Shown in pieces: positions 1-7,236 of a stretch of 9,301 nt of DNA. Source of the stretch: Flavobacteriaceae bacterium (GTDB lineage Bacteria > Bacteroidota > Bacteroidia > Flavobacteriales > Flavobacteriaceae); the NCBI GenBank assembly GCA_030618945.1, contig JAUXCI010000087.1:1-9301 (forward strand), written 5' to 3'. The notes below the pieces were generated by a model. That model ran no database searches and was not told the DNA's origin. It saw only the letters and a program-made list of their open reading frames with translations. Every line of letters begins with the position of its first letter. Positions within the stretch are counted from its first letter, which is position 1. Position numbers and translations under genes: made by a program.

Positions 1-27
1 CAAATTACAGCCTATAGAGATCTTCAT
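1..27 (-). CDS. Possible start of a leftward gene, truncated by window edge
   Basis: On the minus strand an ATG at 27-25 opens nine codons (MKISIGCNL) running off the window. An in-frame TAA lies 9 nt upstream of this ATG, so it would be the first start in its frame. A -7-like box at 55-62 would give a leader of about 20 nt. Nine residues are too few to assign a family. They do not look like the start of a cytochrome c oxidase subunit II, the gene often found after actF in flavobacteria, but that is a weak negative. It could equally be chance. Confidence 0.25.
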
Positions 28-54
28 TGCTGGGAATTAAATTTTACGTGGCGA

Positions 55-62
55 CAAATATA
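55..62 (-). promoter_or_regulatory. Possible -7 promoter box (TAnnTTTG)
   Basis: Read on the minus strand this is TATATTTG, an exact match to the Bacteroidota -7 consensus TAnnTTTG, placed 27 nt before the possible ATG at 27. I found no TTG at the expected -33 distance; the region upstream is an A/T tract. In such AT-rich DNA the match may be accidental. The rest of 1-131 shows no other gene or structure. Confidence 0.25.
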
Positions 63-131
63 AAAAAAAATATTAATTTTTATGACTTATATCAGTTTTA
101 AGCAAAAAAAAGAACAAATAATTATACAGAC

Positions 132-171
132 AAAATAAAAGGTTGCCTAAAATTAGACAACCTTTTATTTT
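132..171 (-). terminator. Rho-independent terminator of the act operon
   Basis: The arms 132-150 and 153-171 are complementary at 18 of 19 positions around a 2-base centre. The GC-containing core is GGTTGCCTAA / TTAGACAACC. The one mismatch is C:A on the plus strand but becomes a G:U wobble in the minus-strand RNA, which favours leftward termination after actF, whose stop codon is only 13 bp away. The A/T flanks give a U-rich tail in either direction, so it could also stop rightward transcription from beyond the window. Confidence 0.85.
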
Positions 172-184
172 CTATAATATTTTT

Positions 185-1531
185 TTAATAATGATATAAC
201 TCACTTTCTTTCATAAATGGATTTCCTTTAGCTTGTAAGGGTACTTTGGCAATTGAAGAAAAGATTACAAAAATAAACAAACCTAAGAAGAAAGCTAAGG
301 AAGCTAATTCAGGTATCCCAATACTCCAGCTATCCCCTACTGTGGCCGGTGAAATCATCTGAAAGATATCTATATAATGGCCTGTCAAAATCACAATACC
401 AGTTGTTACGACAAACCAAGGAACTCTTTTGAAATCACTATCCATAAGAATCAGAATTGGGAACACAAAGTTCATCACCAACATAGAGATAAATGGTAGT
501 TGATAAGAACCTAACAACCTTGGGAAGAAATAAGCTGTGTCTTCAGGAATGTTGGCATACCATTGTAACATAAATTGATCAAAAAATAAATAGGCCCAAA
601 AAATGCTGAAACCAAACATGTATTTTGCAAGGTCATGAATATGACTACTATTTACAAATGGTAAAACCCCTTTGTTCTTCAAATAGATAGTCACCAGAGC
701 GATGGTTGTGATCGCTGAAACTAATACACTGGAAAACACATAGAAAGAATACAATTGACTGTACCAATGAGGATCAAGTGACATCAACCAGTCAAATGAC
801 ATAAACAATTCGATGATTCCAAATATGACTATAAAAGCAACCGATAAGTTAAAGTTCTTTTTATAAATTTTTATTTCTGCTGTCTTATCAAGAGCCAGAG
901 AGTTCTTGCGCAACATAAATCTAAAAATATTATAAATAAAGAGATAAATAAAACTTCTGATGATCCAACCCGGCGTATTTAACCACCAGCTCTTTCCAGC
1001 AATAATGGCATCATAATTCTCACTAGTCGCATCAAAAGTGCCTTCAGCCATCCAAACATAAATATGATTAAAATGTAAACCAGACAATAATAAGAAGATG
1101 AACAACAAAATAGAACCAGGAAGAATATATCCGGTGATTCCTTCCATTACCCTAAATAATACAATTGACCAACCCGCCTGAGCTGCCCATTGAATAGCGT
1201 AAAAAACCAAGACACAAACCGATATCATCAGGAAGAAAAAAGCTGCGATAAAAAAGGCCGCCCATGGACGATTCTGCCCTTGGTGCAGCAAATGCTCCAA
1301 ATGACTCTTTGCCTCATCAGCACTGTGTTCCTCAGTAGCTGAGTCACCATGCGTTGTTTCTTCGGCATGAGCCGTAACTTCCCCATGATCAGCTTCCTGA
1401 TCGTGCTGCAACGCCTGCTCAACATCTTCGGTGGTTTTAGGGGCGCTAAAAAATCCATATCCAATACCCAAAGCACCCAGTATCATTAGCGCAATTGAAA
1501 CCGTTTTTAATTTACCTGAAAATGTATACAT
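185..1531 (-). CDS. actF: ACIII membrane subunit ActF (NrfD-like)
   Basis: Second large integral-membrane subunit of alternative complex III, a paralogue of ActC with about ten helices; in known complexes it lies beside ActC in the inner membrane and its role in quinone binding or proton movement is unsettled. The 448-residue protein has a first helix at about 11-29, then an acidic, His-rich loop (33-88), then helices from about 91-113 onward, with conserved stretches such as FRVMEGITGYILPGSILLF (126-144) and MSFDWLMSLDPHWYSQLYS (244-262). The two lysines before helix 1 and the acidic loop after it suggest that the loop faces the periplasm. It is the last gene of the operon, 29 bp after actE. 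AGGAAA about 7 nt before the ATG is a plausible ribosome binding site. The loop holds eight His (residues 43-83), four of them spaced exactly six apart. Length and sequence otherwise fit flavobacterial ActF. Confidence 0.93.
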   Translation of the reverse strand: MYTFSGKLKTVSIALMILGALGIGYGFFSAPKTTEDVEQALQHDQEADHGEVTAHAEETTHGDSATEEHSADEAKSHLEHLLHQGQNRPWAAFFIAAFFFLMISVCVLVFYAIQWAAQAGWSIVLFRVMEGITGYILPGSILLFIFLLLSGLHFNHIYVWMAEGTFDATSENYDAIIAGKSWWLNTPGWIIRSFIYLFIYNIFRFMLRKNSLALDKTAEIKIYKKNFNLSVAFIVIFGIIELFMSFDWLMSLDPHWYSQLYSFYVFSSVLVSAITTIALVTIYLKNKGVLPFVNSSHIHDLAKYMFGFSIFWAYLFFDQFMLQWYANIPEDTAYFFPRLLGSYQLPFISMLVMNFVFPILILMDSDFKRVPWFVVTTGIVILTGHYIDIFQMISPATVGDSWSIGIPELASLAFFLGLFIFVIFSSIAKVPLQAKGNPFMKESELYHY

Positions 1532-1560
1532 TGTATTTCCTGTATTTATTTTTTACTTAA

Positions 1561-2124
1561 TTATTTTAATAATTCGGTTCTAAGATGTTCAACATACTGA
1601 ACAACTTCCCAACGTTCCTTTTCTGTTATTTGCGAAGCATGAGATCCCATCATATTTCTCCCGTACATGATCACGTGATAAATACTACCTTCGGTGATCT
1701 CTCTGTCTTTATAGTTTGGAACACCCAAAAACTTTTCATTTTCAACTAAGGTTCCCATACCATCTCCTGTATCTCCATGACAAATGGCGCAATAAAGCTT
1801 ATATGATGCCTCCCCTTTTTTCAGACGCTCTTCACTTACTGCAATTGGAGCATGCAAGGAATCTTTTGCCATTTGATACCCTTCTTCAGAATTCGGATAA
1901 TCATAAACAACATTTCCTCTTGCTATGGTTCCCTCAACAGGCAACTGCGCAGTAATCCCATTCTCAAAAACGGGATTCGAGGTATAGGTATCATAAGGAA
2001 CCGGGACATACATATCAGTATCACCCATATATTGTACACTTCTTTCACTTGGTTTTTCTTTACTGCATGATATCATCGATACAATAATCAATCCTGTAAC
2101 AGCAATATTGAATATATTCTTCAT
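1561..2124 (-). CDS. actE: ACIII monoheme cytochrome c lipoprotein ActE
   Basis: Small c-type cytochrome of alternative complex III, on the periplasmic side, giving the complex a heme close to the exit point for electrons. The 187-residue precursor has a short hydrophobic signal ending in a lipobox (SMISC, Cys20), so lipid anchoring is expected, as in characterised ACIII. The heme site is CAICH (Cys112, Cys115, His116), followed by a GDTGDGMG loop; the axial methionine is probably Met158 or Met159 in the GRNMMGSHA segment. Residues 21-95 form an N-terminal extension typical of ActE, with no second heme motif. The gene starts 10 bp after the actD stop. An AAAAGGA sequence 6 nt before the ATG, overlapping that stop codon, looks like a Shine-Dalgarno site and suggests translation linked to actD. 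Nothing appears broken or unusual. Confidence 0.93.
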   Translation of the reverse strand: MKNIFNIAVTGLIIVSMISCSKEKPSERSVQYMGDTDMYVPVPYDTYTSNPVFENGITAQLPVEGTIARGNVVYDYPNSEEGYQMAKDSLHAPIAVSEERLKKGEASYKLYCAICHGDTGDGMGTLVENEKFLGVPNYKDREITEGSIYHVIMYGRNMMGSHASQITEKERWEVVQYVEHLRTELLK

Positions 2125-2134
2125 TCTAATCCTT

Positions 2135-2659
2135 TTAGTGCTTTTCTACAATTTTAGTTTCAATGGCTCCCGTTTTGGTCAAAAAAGCTTGCAATTCCTT
2201 TTCATCACCTGTCACAGGAACTTCCATTAAAAATTTATCATCTGTTGTACGAGGGTCAGGATTTGATGCCTTAACAAATGGTCCTATTTTACTTCTCATA
2301 TAAAAAGTCATTACCATTAAATGCGCCGCAAAAAATACGGTCAATTCAAACATGATGGGTACAAAGGCCGGCATATTCTCTACATAACTAAAGCTGGGTT
2401 TTCCACCTATGTTCTGAGGCCAATCCTCAATCATCATATAATTCATCATCCATACAGAAAATGCCAATCCTGTTATCCCGTAAATAAATGCTGTGATTGC
2501 AATACGAGTATTGGCTATTCCCATAGCTTTTTCAAGTCCGTGTACAGGAAATGGCGTATATACTTCGTCAATGTGATGATTAGCTTCACGAACTTCCTTG
2601 ACGGCCTTTAATAGCACGTCGTCGTCGTCGTAAATGGCATATATAACTTTATCACTCAT
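2135..2659 (-). CDS. actD: ACIII membrane subunit ActD (DUF3341)
   Basis: Small two-helix subunit of alternative complex III (DUF3341 family). It carries no cofactor, and its usual role is taken to be structural, contacting ActC and ActF at the cytoplasmic side. The 174-residue protein has an N-terminal soluble domain (1-50, with YAIYDDDDVLLKAV near the start and YTPFPVHGLEKAMG at 34-47, the most recognisable family segment). Helices lie at about 52-74 and 98-120, followed by a soluble C-terminal tail with PDPRTTDD (135-141 region). The four Asp at 11-14 are encoded by four GAC codons in a row. It lies 22 bp after actC and 10 bp before actE, in the standard family order. The region before the ATG is A/T-rich with no clear Shine-Dalgarno sequence. 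The length is normal for the family. Confidence 0.92.
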   Translation of the reverse strand: MSDKVIYAIYDDDDVLLKAVKEVREANHHIDEVYTPFPVHGLEKAMGIANTRIAITAFIYGITGLAFSVWMMNYMMIEDWPQNIGGKPSFSYVENMPAFVPIMFELTVFFAAHLMVMTFYMRSKIGPFVKASNPDPRTTDDKFLMEVPVTGDEKELQAFLTKTGAIETKIVEKH

Positions 2660-2681
2660 TTTTTATATTTTTTCAATTGTC

Positions 2682-4070
2682 TTATTTGTTATCTCTTGCT
2701 CTTTTATAATTGTCTCCGGAAGTTTTCATTATTGATTTCACTTCAGCCTGTGCTACCACAGGAAATGTTCTTGCATATAACAAGAATAAGACAAAAAAGA
2801 AACCAATAGTTCCCATAAAAATTCCTATGTCAACAAAAGTAGGTTCAAATTGAGTCCATGTTGAAGGCAGATGACCACGGCTTAAATTGATCACGATAAT
2901 ATCAAACCTTTCAAACCACATTCCAATATTAATTATGATGGCCATTATAAATGAAACAGTATAATTCCTTCTTAATTTTTTAAACCACAATAATTGCGGG
3001 AACACACCATTACAAAAGATCAAAAGCCAGAAAGCCCACCAATAAGGTCCGGTTGCCGCACCTATGGATAAATAAGTAAAATCTTCATAAGAGCTACCCG
3101 AATACCATCCTACAAAAAATTCAGAGAGATAAGCTACCATTACTATTCCTCCTGTTACCAGTATTACCTTGTTCATATTTTCAATATGACCTCGTGTAAT
3201 ATAAGCCTCAAGGTTAGATACCTTTCTCATTATTATCAATAAAGTCTGTACCATGGCAAAACCTGAGAATACTGCTCCTGCAACAAAATAAGGAGGGTAA
3301 ACCGTACTGTGCCATCCAGGAATCACAGAAGTAGCAAAGTCAAAAGATACGATGGTGTGAACCGAAAGTACCAGCGGTGTTGCTAATCCGGCAAGTACCA
3401 AAGAAACTTCTTCAAATCGTTGCCAGTCTTTAGCTCTACCAGTCCATCCAAAACTTAATAAACTGTATATCTTTTTTTGAAATGGCTTAGTTGCACGATC
3501 GCGAATCATGGCAAAATCAGGAAGCAAACCCGTATACCAGAAAACTACAGATACAGATAAATACGTAGATATCGCAAACACATCCCATAGCAAAGGGGAG
3601 TTAAAATTTGTCCATAAATTTCCGAATTGATTCGGAATTGGCATGGTCCAATAACCATTCCAAACACGACCCATATGAATTATTGGAAACAATCCCGCCT
3701 GAAATACGGCAAAGATCGTCATTGCTTCAGCAGATCGGTTGATACCCATTCTCCATTTTTGACGGAACAACAATAACACTGCAGAAATCAAGGTTCCTGC
3801 GTGGCCAATACCAATCCACCAAACAAAGTTGGTAATGTCCCAGGCCCAGTTGATTTTATTGTTCAGACCCCAAACACCTATACCAGTTCCAATAGTATAC
3901 GCAATGGCTCCTATACCCCATAAAAAGGCAATGAGCGCCAAACTAAATACGGCCCACCACCATTTGTTGGCTTTTCCCTCAATAGGTGCGGCAATATCAT
4001 TAGAAACGTCGTGATAACTCTTATCTCCTATAATTAATGGTTGTCTAATAGGTGCTTCGTAGTGAGACAT
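2682..4070 (-). CDS. actC: ACIII quinol-oxidising membrane subunit ActC (NrfD/PsrC family)
   Basis: Integral-membrane subunit where menaquinol is thought to be oxidised, next to the iron-sulfur part of ActB. The 462-residue protein shows about ten hydrophobic segments, at roughly 37-60, 80-102, 114-134, 160-183, 221-246, 259-282, 299-323, 334-358, 369-384 and 411-435. Family landmarks are the GIGHAGTLISAVL segment (87-99), FPIIHMGR (128-135), LLWDVFA (160-166) and MWFERFDII (384-392). By inference from the NrfD family, His132, Asp163, Asp244 and Arg388 are polar membrane residues likely to line the quinol site or a proton path; I could not check this by alignment. The first 35 residues are soluble. 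It sits between actB (56 bp gap) and actD (22 bp gap), as in other ACIII operons. The ATG follows an A/T-rich leader without a clear Shine-Dalgarno sequence. No truncation is seen. Confidence 0.94.
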   Translation of the reverse strand: MSHYEAPIRQPLIIGDKSYHDVSNDIAAPIEGKANKWWWAVFSLALIAFLWGIGAIAYTIGTGIGVWGLNNKINWAWDITNFVWWIGIGHAGTLISAVLLLFRQKWRMGINRSAEAMTIFAVFQAGLFPIIHMGRVWNGYWTMPIPNQFGNLWTNFNSPLLWDVFAISTYLSVSVVFWYTGLLPDFAMIRDRATKPFQKKIYSLLSFGWTGRAKDWQRFEEVSLVLAGLATPLVLSVHTIVSFDFATSVIPGWHSTVYPPYFVAGAVFSGFAMVQTLLIIMRKVSNLEAYITRGHIENMNKVILVTGGIVMVAYLSEFFVGWYSGSSYEDFTYLSIGAATGPYWWAFWLLIFCNGVFPQLLWFKKLRRNYTVSFIMAIIINIGMWFERFDIIVINLSRGHLPSTWTQFEPTFVDIGIFMGTIGFFFVLFLLYARTFPVVAQAEVKSIMKTSGDNYKRARDNK

Positions 4071-4126
4071 AGTTTTTTATAATATTAATTTATTTCTCTA
4101 ATTTTTTTATCCATTACCAATTAGAC

Positions 4127-7100
4127 TTAAGCCTCATTGGTGTTTTTAACCTTTAACTGATAGAATACATTAGGTTTTGTACCCACAAAATCCAACAATT
4201 TAAAACTTCTGTCGTCATTACTTAACTGAGCTACTTTGCTGGCTTCTTCATTGACATCACCAAATACCAATGAACCGCTTGGGCAGGCACTTGAACAGGC
4301 GGTTTCAAATTCACCGTCCTCAACCGGTCTTCCTTCTTTTTTAGCATTCAATATCGTAAACTGTGTTTTTTGGATACAGAAGGAGCATTTTTCCATTACC
4401 CCTCTTGATCTTACAACCACATCTGGGTTCAATACCATTTTTCCCAACTCATTATTCATATTGAAATCAAATTCATTGTTGTTGGCGTATTTGAACCAGT
4501 TAAATCTTCTAACTCTGTAAGGACAGTTATTCGCGCAATATCTTGTTCCGATACAACGGTTATAAGCCATTTGATTCTGACCCTGACGTCCGTGTGAAGT
4601 AGCTGCAACCGGGCAAACAGTTTCACATGGTGCATGGTTACAGTGTTGACACATAACAGGCTGGAATAGCACTTCTGGTGCATCAGATGGTTCTCCCTGA
4701 GCCTTGAAAAAGTCTCCTGAACCAAAACTTCCGTCTTCTTTTCCTTTTTCGACCGTCATGTCACTGGAATAATATCTATCGATTCTTAACCAATGCATAT
4801 CACGACTCACTCTTATCTCGTGTTTCCCTACAACAGGCACATTGTTTTCTGAATGACAGGCAACAACACAAGCGGCACAACCCGTACAAGTGGACAGATC
4901 AATGGACAGATTGAATTTAGTCCCAACATTGTCCTCAAATTTTTCCCAAAGATCCACTTTGTCTTGAGTCACCTCCTGGTGATCCAGTGAAAAAACTGGA
5001 GCCTTATTCCATTCATCTTTTGGCTTTGAAACAAAATCAGCTAAAGTGGTTTCCTTAGTAATTTCATCTTCTCTTCCCATGATGGTATGGTGTAATTGTA
5101 CACAGGCAAATTCATGCTCACCATCAGTTTTTTCTATACTTACTCCTTTAAAAACACCTTCTGAAAATGGATAAGCATTTATCCCAACATTCATGTCATT
5201 TTTTAGGTCAGTTCTTCCATAACCCAAGGCTATAGCAACAGAACCTGGAGCCTGCCCCGGTTGTATATATACCGGAACATTATTCAATTCAATTCCATCC
5301 GCTTTAACATTTACAAGATCTCCGTTTAGAGCACCATTATCCATGGTTTTATTTTCCAAACCTAATCTTTCCGCGTCAATTCTTGATACCAACAAGTAAT
5401 TATCCCATGAGGTTCTTGTTATAGGATCAGGTAATTCCTGCAACCATGGATTGTTCGCCTGCTGTCCATCTCCCAAACCGGTTTTGGTATAAACTGAAAG
5501 TTCAACATCCGCACTTGAGCTTGCAGCTAAAGCTGCGCTAGCCGCACTTAAATCAACCTCGTTGGTCGTAGTTTCTGTAGCCTCATTCGCTACCAATAAA
5601 GTTCCGTCATGAAGTGTTTTGTTCCATGATTTCCCTCCTAACAGTTCTACCTGCCAATGATTTTTTATATAATCATAATAGGTCATTTCAGATCCCATCC
5701 ATTTTAACAGACAGTCATGAATTTGACGCGTATTGAACAAATTATTTATAGTAGGCTGAATCAAGCCATAACTTCCTTTTTTAATTTCCACGTCTCCCCA
5801 TGACTCAAGATAATGGGGCGCAGCCACAACATATTGAGAAACGCTCGCGGTTTGATCAGCCGTTAAGGCAAAATCAACTGAAAGAGAAACATTTTTCAAA
5901 GCTTCTGCAAATTCCTCTCCATTTGGCAATGTATATACCGGATTGGAATTATTGATTATAACAGCACCTACTTTTCCAGCCTTCATGTCAACGATCAATT
6001 GCTTTACCGCAGCACTATTTCCCTGGCGCACATTTCTGGTCTGAACAAGATCAATAGCATCACTTTGGATTGCATTATTAATGGCCAAAGCCAAAAGTTG
6101 AGCATTTTCATCCTGAATGCCAGTAACAACCAAGGCTTGGTTTCCAGCCTTTCTAATTTGAGCCACTGCTTGAGAGGCCGCTGCATCTCTAGGGCTTGAA
6201 TCGCCGATGGCCTTACCTAATACAATGGCACCGTATAATTTATTGATAACTTGAAGCTGTTCAGATGGCTTCACAATTATTCTTTTATCAGCATTGGCAC
6301 CCGTAAGTGTCATATTAGACTCAAACTGAATGTGACGCGACATTTTTCCATGATTGGGTTTTCTGCCCTGGGCATAACCGGCTCCAAAATTTCCGCCTTG
6401 CCAGTCTCCAAGAAAATCAGCTCCTACAGAGACTATCACTTCCGCTTTACCAAAATGATAATCAGGTAAAGCTCTTCTTCCATACATTTTCTCTACCGCA
6501 TTTAGCGCTGCATCTTCAGAAACGGCGTCATAATTGATGTATTCAACGTTGCCAAAAGATTCTCCAAACTTAAGCAGTAAACTATCAAAAGAAGGACTCG
6601 CTGTAGTTGAACTAAGTATTACTATTTTGGCGCCTTTCTGCTTTAAGTCATTTAATTGCGCTATAACCTCCTTATCAAGAGTTGAAAAATCTGTTTCAAC
6701 TCCTTTGGATAGTGGTCCTTTCAATCTGTTATTATCATATAAAGACAACACTGAGGCCTGAACCCTGGCGTTGGTTATACCATTGATTGAATCTTTGTTC
6801 GGTTCTATTTTAATTGGACGGCCTTCACGAACTTTTACCAAAATACTTGCAAAATCATATCCGTCAGCAATACTAGTTGCATAATAATCAGCTATTCCAG
6901 GGATCACATCGTCTGGCTTTACCACATAAGGAATAGAATTGATCACAGGCCCTTCACATGCTGCCAAGGAGGCCACTGCTGTAGAAAAACCTACATATTT
7001 CAAAAAATCTCTTCTCGATGTATCGCTTGATTCCAAAGACTCTTTGTCTCCCAGAAATTTGTCAGTTGGCAGATCTTCAACAAACTCACTTTTTTGCAGC

Positions 7101-7168
7101 TTTTCAACAATAGAACTATTTGAGTTTAGTTCTTCAACACTTTTCCAGTATTTCTTGTTAGATGCCAT
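4127..7168 (-). CDS. actB: ACIII molybdopterin-oxidoreductase-like iron-sulfur subunit ActB
   Basis: Large periplasmic subunit of alternative complex III that carries electrons from ActC to the hemes. Order in the 1013-residue protein: a 50-residue extension; a Tat-type signal with SRRDFLK (51-57), the variant, internally placed Tat signal typical of this family; a lipobox LAAC (68-71), so Cys71 may be lipidated; a molybdopterin-oxidoreductase-like region (about 75-745); and a ferredoxin-like region (about 750-985). In known ACIII the first region binds no molybdenum cofactor. Cluster cysteines fall in four groups: 761/764/767/771, 840/843/848/852, 872/878/882 and 928/931/958/962. The third group has only three because CIGTRYC carries Thr875 where a fourth would be, so I expect three [4Fe-4S] and one [3Fe-4S], as in known complexes. 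An Ala/Ser/Thr-rich stretch (531-557) looks like a flexible linker. The gene starts 68 bp after actA, with an A/T-rich leader and no clear Shine-Dalgarno sequence. Confidence 0.96.
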   Translation of the reverse strand: MASNKKYWKSVEELNSNSSIVEKLQKSEFVEDLPTDKFLGDKESLESSDTSRRDFLKYVGFSTAVASLAACEGPVINSIPYVVKPDDVIPGIADYYATSIADGYDFASILVKVREGRPIKIEPNKDSINGITNARVQASVLSLYDNNRLKGPLSKGVETDFSTLDKEVIAQLNDLKQKGAKIVILSSTTASPSFDSLLLKFGESFGNVEYINYDAVSEDAALNAVEKMYGRRALPDYHFGKAEVIVSVGADFLGDWQGGNFGAGYAQGRKPNHGKMSRHIQFESNMTLTGANADKRIIVKPSEQLQVINKLYGAIVLGKAIGDSSPRDAAASQAVAQIRKAGNQALVVTGIQDENAQLLALAINNAIQSDAIDLVQTRNVRQGNSAAVKQLIVDMKAGKVGAVIINNSNPVYTLPNGEEFAEALKNVSLSVDFALTADQTASVSQYVVAAPHYLESWGDVEIKKGSYGLIQPTINNLFNTRQIHDCLLKWMGSEMTYYDYIKNHWQVELLGGKSWNKTLHDGTLLVANEATETTTNEVDLSAASAALAASSSADVELSVYTKTGLGDGQQANNPWLQELPDPITRTSWDNYLLVSRIDAERLGLENKTMDNGALNGDLVNVKADGIELNNVPVYIQPGQAPGSVAIALGYGRTDLKNDMNVGINAYPFSEGVFKGVSIEKTDGEHEFACVQLHHTIMGREDEITKETTLADFVSKPKDEWNKAPVFSLDHQEVTQDKVDLWEKFEDNVGTKFNLSIDLSTCTGCAACVVACHSENNVPVVGKHEIRVSRDMHWLRIDRYYSSDMTVEKGKEDGSFGSGDFFKAQGEPSDAPEVLFQPVMCQHCNHAPCETVCPVAATSHGRQGQNQMAYNRCIGTRYCANNCPYRVRRFNWFKYANNNEFDFNMNNELGKMVLNPDVVVRSRGVMEKCSFCIQKTQFTILNAKKEGRPVEDGEFETACSSACPSGSLVFGDVNEEASKVAQLSNDDRSFKLLDFVGTKPNVFYQLKVKNTNEA

Positions 7169-7236
7169 ATTTAATCTTATTGTTTATATTTTTTTAAAAG
7201 CCAAACAGAAGTTTAGCATAAATTTTCTTTCTAATA

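Noticed and set aside
2618..2629. (GAC)4 trinucleotide tract in actD, as a possible phase-variable repeat.
   Set aside because: A three-base unit cannot shift the frame and four copies are too few to be unstable; it encodes an acidic run.
4523..4555. Missing fourth cysteine (Thr875 in CIGTRYC) in the third ActB cluster motif.
   Set aside because: Considered as a damaged cluster site, but three cysteines here match the [3Fe-4S] cluster known in ACIII, so it is the normal family state.
4456..4725. A minus-strand ORF rich in His, Cys and Leu in another frame inside actB.
   Set aside because: It overlaps the cysteine-rich cluster region of actB in a shifted frame; the intact 1013-residue actB frame explains the sequence fully and no frameshift is needed.
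7169..7236. The 68-bp actA-actB gap as a site for an internal promoter or terminator.
   Set aside because: No TAnnTTTG box on the minus strand and no stable hairpin were seen; it reads as an A/T-rich spacer and ribosome binding region.
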